A stretch of 64,000 nucleotides of DNA from Bacteroidota bacterium (lineage in GTDB: Bacteria > Bacteroidota > Bacteroidia > AKYH767-A > 2013-40CM-41-45). The position numbers and the translations under genes were made by a program. The notes under the pieces were generated by a model that worked only from the letters and a program-made list of their open reading frames with translations, made no database searches and was not told where the DNA came from. Shown piece after piece: positions 47,914-54,955 of this stretch (position 1 is the stretch's first letter; the number at the start of each line of letters is the position of its first letter). The stretch is from assembly GCA_004295015.1 (NCBI GenBank), contig SHNE01000024.1, positions 1-64,000 on the forward strand, in the 5' to 3' direction.

Positions 47914-48648
47914 TTAGATAGATGGTGCACGAAAAGTTATTCTTTTCCAGAAATAATAAAGAAGTGCATTGATAGAATTTTTTATTGCTTTTTTTGAAAC
48001 GCTGGGAGAAGGAGCTTTGTAATGAATCGGAAGTTCGACATGCTTTCTCTTGCGTAACAAGTAACGAATTTCAGTCTGATAAAAATGTGCTTTTGATTTC
48101 AGTGGATAGAAGGCGAATTGCTGCACAATTTCTCTTTTGAAACCCTGATAGCCTGAAGTCATGTCTTTCAATTTTGTTCCGAGAAGAATTGTAGATAAAA
48201 TTGTTCCTGTCTTGGAAAGCGACTGTCGTTCTGCAGGTGAGTCGCCCATGGAACCGCCTTCAATAAACCGGCTCCCGAACACACATTCTACTTTACCGTT
48301 TACCAGTGGCTCTAAAAAATGAGGCAGGCTAGCCGGGTCGTGGGATAATCCGGCATCCATCTCAATAATAAATTGGTGATCCGACTTTAGGGCTTCTCTA
48401 TATCCTCGGATATAAGCGTCAACGACATTTCTGTTCTCCGGGGCCCAAACGGTAATAAATCGATTATCCCGGGAAGACAATGTCTTACACAATTCCAGTG
48501 TGCGGTCTTTGGAGACATTATCTACAACAAGATATGCAGTCCCGGACCCAATTTTATCCAAGGCAGCTTTCAGTGCATCGATAAAAGGATTAAAATCCGG
48601 CTCCTCATTGGCCATAGGAATAACCACGGCCCAGTTTGAATTCTGCAT
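47914..48648 (-). CDS. GT2 glycosyltransferase (DPM1-like)
   Basis: This 244-residue enzyme has WAVVIPMANEEPDFNPFI, LVVDNVSKDRT, the metal motif EMDAGLSHDP near 97 and the DPM-type sequence VFGSRFIEGGSMG. It ends ALLYYFWKRITF with no membrane helix. It matches soluble dolichol-phosphate mannosyltransferase-like enzymes, so it probably makes a polyprenyl-phosphate hexose. It is the first gene of the minus-strand glycan operon. Confidence 0.87.
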   Translation of the reverse strand: MQNSNWAVVIPMANEEPDFNPFIDALKAALDKIGSGTAYLVVDNVSKDRTLELCKTLSSRDNRFITVWAPENRNVVDAYIRGYREALKSDHQFIIEMDAGLSHDPASLPHFLEPLVNGKVECVFGSRFIEGGSMGDSPAERQSLSKTGTILSTILLGTKLKDMTSGYQGFKREIVQQFAFYPLKSKAHFYQTEIRYLLRKRKHVELPIHYKAPSPSVSKKAIKNSINALLYYFWKRITFRAPSI

Positions 48649-48722
48649 AAATCTATAGAATCGACAAGAGTCGCAAGGTAAAAAAATTGAAGATTATATG
48701 CTCACAATTGCTCCTTTTTAAG

Positions 48723-50510
48723 TCATTCGGAAACAGAAGGTCTTTTTTTCAAAAATGACCTGTCCGGCTGTGAAGCGGGAATGGCAGCAATGAGTCTTTT
48801 GGTATAGTCTGATTTAGGACTTGCGTATATATCATCCGGATTACCCATTTCTTCTATCTTGCCTTTATTCATCACAATCATTCTATCACTCATAAACTTG
48901 ACCACCGAAAGGTCGTGGGAAATGAATATATAAGTAAAGCCAAAATCCCTTTTCAGCTCATTCAATAAATTTAATACCTGAGCCTGAATGGACACGTCCA
49001 GTGCAGAGACAGATTCATCACAAATAATAAATTCGGGCTCGAGAGAAAGGGCACGTGCGATACACACTCTTTGCCTTTGTCCGCCACTGAATTCATGAGG
49101 GTATCTGTCAAAATGTTCCTGCTTCAATCCAACCCGTTCGAGAAGTTCCATGACCTTTTCTTTTCTCACAGCATTGTTAGGATGCAAATGATGCACTGTC
49201 ATTGGTTCGAAAATGGCATTTCCAACGGTCATTCTCGGGTTAAGTGACGAATAAGGGTCCTGAAAGATAATCTGAATATGCTTACGCATTTTCCGCAATG
49301 TGCTTCCATCCAGAGAGGCAAAATCCTTCTCTCTGAAAATTACTTTTCCGTGGGTCGGTTCGATTAAACGTATGATTGTCCTGCCAAGAGTGGTTTTTCC
49401 ACAACCCGATTCCCCTACAAGTCCGAGTGTTTCTCCCGGATAAACATCAAAGCTCACGTCGTCAACAGCACGAATATATTCCGACACGCGACCAAACAAA
49501 CCCTTGCTTACCGGAAACCAGGTTTTCAGGTTCTCGACTTTGAGAATTGGTTTTTGTTTGTAAAGTTCCTCATGCCGAAGCCGGGTTTCAGCAGGAGAAA
49601 TTTCGGTTGCATGCAGGGCTTCAGACAAAGTTCTTTTGATTTCTGTAAAAGAACCGTCCGCCTCTTCCTTCATAAAATCACTTATAGTCGGTAGGGTATG
49701 AAGTCTTTTTGTCAATGGAGGCCGACATGCAAGTAATCCTTTGGTATATGGGTGCCGGGGATTGGAAAAAATATCTTCGACATTTCCTTCCTCTACAACT
49801 CTTCCTTTATACATCACCATCACACGGTCGGCTATCTCGGCAATTACTCCCAAATCGTGTGTAATGAAAAGCAATCCCATTCCGTTCTCCTCCTGCAAAT
49901 TCCGCATCAGCTCTAGAATTCGGGCTTGAACGGTGACATCCAATGCAGTAGTTGGTTCGTCAGCAATGAGGATTTGTGGACTGCAACTCATTGCCATGGC
50001 AATCATTACTCTTTGTTTTTGTCCACCACTGATCTGATGCGGGTAGGCAGAAAACATTTGGTTAGGCCTGGGTAATTCGACTTTTTCGAAGAGAGCAATC
50101 GTTTGGAGCTTAGCCTCTTTCTTTGATAGTTTTTTATGTAAAATCAAAGCCTCCGCTACCTGATCTCCACAGGTAAACACAGGATTCAAGGAAGTCATTG
50201 GCTCCTGAAAAATCATCGCGATCTCATTGCCGCGGAATGATCTCATTTCATTTTCCTTCAATCCGAGTAAATTCACACGACCCTTCTCTCGTGAATTATA
50301 GAATATCTCGCCGGCAGAAATTATCCCGGGAGAAGAAATTAAACGCATTACAGAAAGAGACGTTACTGATTTACCGGATCCGGATTCCCCTACGATTCCC
50401 AGTGTTTCACCTTTCCTTAGAATAAAGCTGACATCCTTCACTGCAGGATTCCTGCCTTCTTCGGTTATAAACTCCGTACGTAAACTCTTTACCTCTAATA
50501 ATTGATCCAT
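48723..50510 (-). CDS. Peptide/nickel-type ABC transporter, dual ATPase
   Basis: This 595-residue cytoplasmic protein has two fused ABC domains. The first has GESGSGKSVTSL near 40, SGGQKQR and ILIADEPTTALD. The second has GESGCGKTTLGRT near 370, SGGQRQR and FIICDESVSALD. This DppD-DppF fusion (YejF/GsiA type) powers import of oligopeptides or similar substrates. The matching permeases and binding protein are not next to it. A perfect TACATTTG box lies 41 bases upstream of the ATG. Confidence 0.92.
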   Translation of the reverse strand: MDQLLEVKSLRTEFITEEGRNPAVKDVSFILRKGETLGIVGESGSGKSVTSLSVMRLISSPGIISAGEIFYNSREKGRVNLLGLKENEMRSFRGNEIAMIFQEPMTSLNPVFTCGDQVAEALILHKKLSKKEAKLQTIALFEKVELPRPNQMFSAYPHQISGGQKQRVMIAMAMSCSPQILIADEPTTALDVTVQARILELMRNLQEENGMGLLFITHDLGVIAEIADRVMVMYKGRVVEEGNVEDIFSNPRHPYTKGLLACRPPLTKRLHTLPTISDFMKEEADGSFTEIKRTLSEALHATEISPAETRLRHEELYKQKPILKVENLKTWFPVSKGLFGRVSEYIRAVDDVSFDVYPGETLGLVGESGCGKTTLGRTIIRLIEPTHGKVIFREKDFASLDGSTLRKMRKHIQIIFQDPYSSLNPRMTVGNAIFEPMTVHHLHPNNAVRKEKVMELLERVGLKQEHFDRYPHEFSGGQRQRVCIARALSLEPEFIICDESVSALDVSIQAQVLNLLNELKRDFGFTYIFISHDLSVVKFMSDRMIVMNKGKIEEMGNPDDIYASPKSDYTKRLIAAIPASQPDRSFLKKRPSVSE

Positions 50511-50551
50511 GGTACTAACTGAGTAATTGACCTTTCAATATCTTATCTCAA

Positions 50552-50559
50552 CAAATGTA
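50552..50559 (-). promoter_or_regulatory. -7 box TACATTTG for the ABC ATPase gene
   Basis: TACATTTG on the minus strand is a perfect TAnnTTTG match 41 bases before the ATG at 50510. Confidence 0.45.
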
Positions 50560-50674
50560 AAAAAAGTCAATTTGCCATTAACAGGTGAATAAGAGAGATA
50601 TAAAATGTTGTGAACAGTAAATTCTCAGGGCTGAATGAGTCAGGGATTCAGCCATTGAATAGGATCAAATCAAT

Positions 50675-50764
50675 CCACTTGTTCTGAAATTATACCAATT
50701 ATCCGAAATTAGAACCACTTATGCATTGCATGTAACAATGCAGCCCTCTGATGTCGTTTCTTTG
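50675..50764 (+). promoter_or_regulatory. Phased control element, copy 1 (3 x CCACTT plus TTTCTTTG)
   Basis: Octamers start at exactly 20-bp steps: CCACTTGT at 50675, CCAATTAT at 50695 and CCACTTAT at 50715. TTTCTTTG (a variant of the -7 box) starts at 50757, 42 bases after the start of the last octamer. The same layout with the same spacing is found before the paralogous gene at 51965. Two-turn spacing suggests a protein binding one face of the DNA. Confidence 0.6.
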
Positions 50765-50811
50765 AGTAAGAATTCAAACAATAAAAAATTCACCCTTTAA
50801 TTCTGAAAGCC

Positions 50812-51549
50812 ATGAAAAATCTTCTTCACCTCCGCAACAACAAGATGAACACTTCACTTCGTTCAATCCTTGCCACCTCCCTGATCGCTCTTACTATGAT
50901 GAGCTGCTCGAAAGAAGATATTCAACCGGCAACTTCTGTTAATTCATTAGAAAATGCACGTACTCGTTCTACTGCATCAATGCAAGACAATGGAGCTATC
51001 GCTGCTAATAATGACCAGGCCTTAATAGCAATTCAAATAGCTGCAACTGCCAATGAAGCTTCCGCCAGAATAATTATAAGCACAGACGGCTTGGTTAACA
51101 TAAGTACAAAAGGCGAAAAAGCAAATCAGTTCAGTCAATACAGAATAGATGCTTCTTCTCTCACTCATTTGCTTGACATGTTACAAACTTCCGCAAACAC
51201 TGACCAGGCTTATACTTCTTCTAACAATCAGGGATTTCGGAACAACCAATCCGAAGCATACCATGCAACTAATAAGAATGCTTACTTACATAAAGTTCAT
51301 GCCGAAGGATACAATGCAACTACAAACAATGCCTTCCTCAATAACCAGTCTGAAGCGTACTCTGCAACTAACTCCCTTGCATCAATCATCACAGAAGTAC
51401 AATACCGTTCTTGCAGCACTTGCAACCCTATCGTTTTCACTAATGATGATGCCCAGGCACGCACACGCTCTAACACATTCATTGCTGACCTTGATCGGAT
51501 CATTAACCTTCATGCCCTTTTAAACAATCACAGAGCTGCAAACAAATAG
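50812..51549 (+). CDS. Asn/Ala/Ser-rich repeat lipoprotein, paralog 1
   Basis: This 245-residue lipoprotein has a lipobox LTMMSC at about residues 27-32, with CSKED directly after it. That acidic-plus-lysine pattern resembles the lipoprotein export signal that sends Bacteroidota lipoproteins to the cell surface. A conserved region follows (NARTRS, ALIAIQIAATANEAS, DGLVNISTKG). Degenerate 16-17-residue repeats cover about 135-190 (NNQSEAYHATNKNAYLH). A C-terminal YRSCSTCNPIVF with two cysteines is followed by a helical tail. I do not recognise the family. ATG 50812 and ATG 50845 are both conserved in the paralog; either could start the signal peptide. Confidence 0.7.
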   Translation: MKNLLHLRNNKMNTSLRSILATSLIALTMMSCSKEDIQPATSVNSLENARTRSTASMQDNGAIAANNDQALIAIQIAATANEASARIIISTDGLVNISTKGEKANQFSQYRIDASSLTHLLDMLQTSANTDQAYTSSNNQGFRNNQSEAYHATNKNAYLHKVHAEGYNATTNNAFLNNQSEAYSATNSLASIITEVQYRSCSTCNPIVFTNDDAQARTRSNTFIADLDRIINLHALLNNHRAANK

Positions 51550-51562
51550 TCAATCCCAAAAT

Positions 51563-51591
51563 TATCTTCTTCATACCCTGAAAAGAAGATA
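51563..51591 (+). other. Stem-loop in the 3' untranslated region
   Basis: A perfect 9-bp inverted repeat TATCTTCTT/AAGAAGATA with an 11-base loop lies 14 bases after the lipoprotein stop. It has no T tract, and a true terminator lies about 85 bases further on. It may protect the mRNA or be a small RNA structure. Confidence 0.45.
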
Positions 51592-51676
51592 GAGAGCTTA
51601 ACACAGAAAGCAAGATCATCAACTGCGGTCACATGAAACACAACACTTGTTTTCAAGTTTAAATTTTTCAAGCTCC

Positions 51677-51713
51677 AATGCCGGCACCCCTGAATGTGCC
51701 GGCATTATTTTTT
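51677..51713 (+). terminator. Rho-independent terminator of paralog 1
   Basis: A perfect 11-bp stem AATGCCGGCAC/GTGCCGGCATT with an 8-base loop is followed by TATTTTTT-like sequence. It lies 128 bases after the stop, which gives a long 3' untranslated region. The rest of the 415-base gap to the next gene holds the phased element at 51830-51919 and no gene. Confidence 0.9.
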
Positions 51714-51829
51714 GCAATTAATTTTAACTCTTAACCCCGACATCTATTGAGTGCACTGTGACGGTGTGCTGTATACGGTTTAGATTTAATAAGCAGCCAG
51801 GGTGATTTAGGATTTGAAAGATCAACCAA

Positions 51830-51919
51830 CCACTTGTCGCAGTTTACCGCCACTTGTCCAAAAGTGTGGCCACTTATACAGTGCCTGTATCAAAGCAGCC
51901 CCCGGAAGTCGTTTCTTTG
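51830..51919 (+). promoter_or_regulatory. Phased control element, copy 2 (3 x CCACTT plus TTTCTTTG)
   Basis: CCACTTGT at 51830, CCACTTGT at 51850 and CCACTTAT at 51870 are exactly 20 bp apart. TTTCTTTG starts at 51912, again 42 bases after the start of the last octamer. The sequences between the elements differ from copy 1 in the upstream half, so the elements themselves appear to be under selection. The gene start is 95 bases after the last octamer (97 in copy 1). Confidence 0.65.
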
Positions 51920-51964
51920 ACTAAGAAATCAAACAAGAAAAATAACCCTCTAAAAATAACAGCC

Positions 51965-52795
51965 ATGAAAAATCTACTCAACCTCCGCAACAACCAGATG
52001 AACACTTCTCTTCGTTCCATCTTTGCCTCTTCTCTCATAGCTCTTACAATGATGAGCTGCTCAAAAGAAGACATCCAACCAACTACTTCTTATAATTCAT
52101 TGGAAAATGCACGTACTCGTTCTACCGCTTCTCAAATGAACAATGAAGCAACAGCAGCTAATAACGACCAGGCCTTGATAGCTATCCAAATAGCTGCAAC
52201 TGCCAATGAAGCTTCTTCAAGAATAATCATCACTACAGACGGTTTAGTTAATATCAGTACAAACGGTCAAAAGGCAAATCAATTCAGTCAGTACAGAATA
52301 GATCCTTCTTCTTTCACTCATTTGCTTGATCTTTTACAAACTTCTGCAAATACTGACCAGGCTTATTCTGCATCTAATAATCAGGCTTTCCAAAATAACC
52401 AGTCAGAAGCTTACAGTGCATCAAATAACAATGCGTTCCAGGCTAACCAATCAGAAGCTTACAGTGCATCAAATAACAATGCGTTCCAAGCTAACCAATC
52501 TGAAGCCTACAGTGCATCAAATAACAATGCGTTCCAGGCTAACCAATCTGAAGCTTACAGTGCATCGAATAACAATGCTTTCCGGGCTAATCAATCTGAA
52601 GCATATACTGCAACTAACTCACTAGCCTCATCAATCACAGAAGTTCAGTACCGCTCTTGCAGCACTTGCAATCCAATCGTTTTCAATAATGATAATTCAC
52701 AGGCTCGCACACGTTCCAATACATTCATCAATGACGTTGATCGCACTATCAATTTAAACGCACTTTTAAATCTTCACAGATCTGCAATTAAATAA
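51965..52795 (+). CDS. Asn/Ala/Ser-rich repeat lipoprotein, paralog 2 (expanded repeats)
   Basis: This 276-residue lipoprotein is a clear tandem paralog of the gene at 50812. It shares the MKNLLNLRNN start, the lipobox LTMMSC with CSKED after it, the ALIAIQIAATANEAS core, YRSCSTCNPIVF and the helical tail. It differs in the middle, where four nearly identical units NQSEAYSASNNNAFQA replace the worn repeats of paralog 1. I chose ATG 51965 because it aligns with paralog 1, and the frame upstream of it is promoter DNA. The function is unknown. A surface fibre or adhesin-like role is a guess from the regular low-complexity repeats. Confidence 0.72.
   Translation: MKNLLNLRNNQMNTSLRSIFASSLIALTMMSCSKEDIQPTTSYNSLENARTRSTASQMNNEATAANNDQALIAIQIAATANEASSRIIITTDGLVNISTNGQKANQFSQYRIDPSSFTHLLDLLQTSANTDQAYSASNNQAFQNNQSEAYSASNNNAFQANQSEAYSASNNNAFQANQSEAYSASNNNAFQANQSEAYSASNNNAFRANQSEAYTATNSLASSITEVQYRSCSTCNPIVFNNDNSQARTRSNTFINDVDRTINLNALLNLHRSAIK
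52397..52588 (+). repeat. Four tandem 48-bp coding repeats
   Basis: Four head-to-tail 48-bp units start at 52397, 52445, 52493 and 52541. They encode NQSEAYSASNNNAFQA three times and NQSEAYSASNNNAFRA once. Partial, older units flank both sides. The units differ mostly at synonymous or near-synonymous sites, which points to recent expansion or gene conversion. Confidence 0.93.
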
Positions 52796-52836
52796 AATAT
52801 TCATATTGAGGGTATGAATCGATAAAGGTTGAGTAT

Positions 52837-52874
52837 AAAAAAACCGGTAATCAAAATGATTGCCGGTTTTTTTT
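52837..52874. terminator. Bidirectional terminator
   Basis: A 12-bp stem AACCGGTAATCA/TGATTGCCGGTT (one G-T pair) with a three-A loop has an A run before it and eight T residues at the 3' side. It serves the lipoprotein gene on the plus strand and the convergent exonuclease gene on the minus strand. Confidence 0.9.
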
Positions 52875-52881
52875 GTGCCTA

Positions 52882-53598
52882 TTATTGCTTAACGATTTCG
52901 ATATCTTCCTCGTGGATTAATTCTTCCCGCCTGAATTTTCGAATTATCTGCGCAATTGTCAGAACATCTTTTTGGCAGTACCTGCTTATCCTTTCAAGAT
53001 CGTTTTCCTTCCAATATACTTCTCCGACCTGGCTCCCGTCAATATCATCCTTAGGTGTAGGAATATCGAAAACGGCTGCAAGAAGTGCTAAGGATGTGTA
53101 GGATTTATAATCACCGAATTTCCATAACTCCATTGTATCGAGATGATTCACCTCCCAGGGTTTTTTCCCGGGTGTATTAAGTACATCAGGAAGACTGATT
53201 CCATGAATCAAAAGTCTTCTGGACAAAAACGGAAAATCGAACTCTTTTCCATTGTGAGCACATAGCTGCTTTTGACTTGAACTACAGAAATCATCAGCTA
53301 CGGCAGCAAACTTTTTGAGAATATCATACTCATCATGACCTGCAAAGGAAGTGAGTCTGAATATTTTTTCTTTTGTAAAAAAACCGCAACTAATACATAC
53401 TATTTTACCAAACTCAGCATAAATTCCGGCCCTTTGGTAACTTATCGATGGATCCTCTTCGGGATTGGTTCGGAATGTTTGTGCTTTCTTTTCCCAAAGT
53501 ATTTTGACCTTTTCAGGGAGTTGTTCAAAGCTTGCATACTGAGGCACTGTTTCAATATCAAGAAAAAGAATGTTGGATAGATTTAGATTTTCGAGCAT
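52882..53598 (-). CDS. Predicted 3'-5' exonuclease (DEDD, PolB-like)
   Basis: This 238-residue nuclease has an RNase H-like fold. The first acidic motif is ILFLDIETVPQY near residue 12, the second is LCAHNGKEFDFPFLSRRLL near 125, and the third is RYCQKDVLTIAQII near 210. All DEDD residues are present. It resembles the family of stand-alone exonucleases related to DNA polymerase B proofreading domains. I chose ATG 53598 because the residues before it do not fit the fold. The target may be DNA or RNA. Confidence 0.85.
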   Translation of the reverse strand: MLENLNLSNILFLDIETVPQYASFEQLPEKVKILWEKKAQTFRTNPEEDPSISYQRAGIYAEFGKIVCISCGFFTKEKIFRLTSFAGHDEYDILKKFAAVADDFCSSSQKQLCAHNGKEFDFPFLSRRLLIHGISLPDVLNTPGKKPWEVNHLDTMELWKFGDYKSYTSLALLAAVFDIPTPKDDIDGSQVGEVYWKENDLERISRYCQKDVLTIAQIIRKFRREELIHEEDIEIVKQ

Positions 53599-53745
53599 GA
53601 ATAGGATGATTAAATTTTTCAAAAAAAATCAAGGACATCCAAAATAACAATGCAATACTCACATATACAATTTAATATATGTGGTGTTTTGACAAGTAAT
53701 CTGATTTGGTTCGAAATTATTCAGAAAACAAATAAATATCATTCT

Positions 53746-54300
53746 CTAATCAACGCTCTGACGATCCCAAATTTCTCCATTCCATTTTTCAAAGCGAAGC
53801 ATTCCGGTATGTTTACCGTACCAGATTTTTCGAATGGAAGGTGATAAGCTGGCATCATCGGTGGAATCAACCATTGTATTTCTAAAAGATTGAGTATTGA
53901 TTTCAATAGTAATGAAAGAATTTTCGATTATATTATATTTAAATACCTCCTGAGAACCCAGACTTAAACTAAGATAGCGTGAGCTTTCAATTCCATTATC
54001 ATGCTGAAGGAAGGCATTGAACTGTATTCCATCAGGCAGGCGCCATAACTGGTTCATTGCCTGATTTCCTATTCGATCACATTCATCTTCGGTAATAGGC
54101 ATAATGGAATATACCGGAGAATTTACATAAACATAATCGGAATCGCCGAATTGATTTTTATAAAGAAAAGAATGGGGTGAAGACAAGTAATACTTTTTTT
54201 CTTCATCATTTAAAGGGCCGTCCAATAGATTTGGACAATGCTTTGTACATGCTGAAAGAAGGAAAATACAAAGGCCTGCAATAAATGCTACTTTTTTCAT
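53746..54300 (-). CDS. Lipoprotein, function unknown
   Basis: This 184-residue lipoprotein has a lipobox LLSAC at about residues 14-18 and CTKHCPNLL after it. The mature part is a single beta-rich domain (SDYVYVNSPVYSIMPITEDECDRIG, YLSLSLGSQEVFKYNI, RKIWYGKHTGMLRFEKWNG). I do not recognise it. An 8-bp inverted repeat CACATATA/TATATGTG (53660-53683) lies after its stop. It has no strong T tract on the gene's strand, so it is only a weak terminator candidate. Confidence 0.65.
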   Translation of the reverse strand: MKKVAFIAGLCIFLLSACTKHCPNLLDGPLNDEEKKYYLSSPHSFLYKNQFGDSDYVYVNSPVYSIMPITEDECDRIGNQAMNQLWRLPDGIQFNAFLQHDNGIESSRYLSLSLGSQEVFKYNIIENSFITIEINTQSFRNTMVDSTDDASLSPSIRKIWYGKHTGMLRFEKWNGEIWDRQSVD

Positions 54301-54519
54301 GGAGATACCAATTACCCTTACACTGTCGGACCGGGAAATTTAAGGAGGAAATATAGTAAAAAGCCCTGAAAACCGCGCTATTAGCCGGATAACTTAGAAC
54401 AAAGAAGAAGCTAAATTACGGGAACGGCTATTAATACTTGACAAAAACAGACCAAATTTAACAGGGATCAGAAAAACACCTGTAGTCGGGAAGGTCAAAA
54501 ACTCTTGCCCGGGATTCAT

Positions 54520-54924
54520 TTACTGTATCATCACCCCTCTTTTATTCAGAATAGGAATAAGGGTGAGATTTTCTTCGCGAATGCTCTCAGGCAGAAAAAC
54601 ATATTTCTTATCATAGATCTGCTTGTCTTTATAAAAGCTTACCCAATACTCATTGCTCAGGCCAATGAGATCTTCCATAAGAGGTTCAATTTTTGCATAT
54701 TCCTGCGGCTCTACAGTACCAATCAAGTGACGTAAAACACTGGTTTTTACTTCGCGGCCTTCGAAATTTCCATAACCTTTGGAACTTACAAGCACCCCAT
54801 AAATTTCTTCTTCGTAAAGATTAATAAGGTATACATTCCACATGAGAGTATTGGCTTCATCCTCCTCTTGCACAATGGCAACAACTATCTTCTCAACTAT
54901 CAGTTTTGGAATATCCTTAAGCAT
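54520..54924 (-). CDS. Small cytoplasmic protein, function unknown
   Basis: This 134-residue acidic protein has no signal peptide. It has an alternating strand and helix pattern (IVVAIVQEEDEANTLMWNVYLINLYEEEIYGVLVSSKGYG, then EYWVSFYKDKQIYDKKYVFLPESI). I do not recognise the family. A perfect TATCTTTG box eight bases before the ATG, with TTG 18 bases before the box, gives a complete promoter and supports this as a real gene with a nearly leaderless mRNA. Confidence 0.7.
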   Translation of the reverse strand: MLKDIPKLIVEKIVVAIVQEEDEANTLMWNVYLINLYEEEIYGVLVSSKGYGNFEGREVKTSVLRHLIGTVEPQEYAKIEPLMEDLIGLSNEYWVSFYKDKQIYDKKYVFLPESIREENLTLIPILNKRGVMIQ

Positions 54925-54932
54925 AAACTAAG

Positions 54933-54940
54933 CAAAGATA
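54933..54940 (-). promoter_or_regulatory. Promoter: TTG, 18 bases, then TATCTTTG
   Basis: TATCTTTG on the minus strand ends eight bases before the ATG at 54924. TTG lies 18 bases before the box on the same strand, near the expected -33 position. Confidence 0.6.
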
Positions 54941-54955
54941 AAAAAAATCAATGTG

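Larger units (their letters stand above)
50511..50811. other. Divergent intergenic region before the lipoprotein pair
   Basis: This 301-bp region holds the ABC gene promoter box (50552-50559, minus). It also holds a perfect 8-bp inverted repeat GGCTGAAT/ATTCAGCC with a 9-base loop (50629-50653) and the phased CCACTT elements described separately. The inverted repeat has no T tract, so it is not a simple terminator. I see no small gene. Confidence 0.6.

Noticed and set aside
50629-50653. Rho-independent terminator
   Set aside because: The inverted repeat lacks a T tract on either strand and neither neighbouring gene ends there.
51854-51964. 37 extra N-terminal residues for paralog 2
   Set aside because: This stretch aligns with the non-coding upstream region of paralog 1 and contains the conserved promoter element.
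52349-52621. CRISPR-like or satellite array
   Set aside because: Repeats are directly abutting 48-bp units with no unique spacers, they keep one reading frame, and no cas genes are near.
52326-52625. Second overlapping gene in another frame of the repeat region
   Set aside because: The open frame arises only because the 48-bp unit repeats without stops in that frame; it has no start signal.
53660-53683. Terminator of the lipoprotein gene at 53746
   Set aside because: The 8-bp AT-rich inverted repeat is weak and has no T run on the minus strand, so it is mentioned only in that gene's entry.
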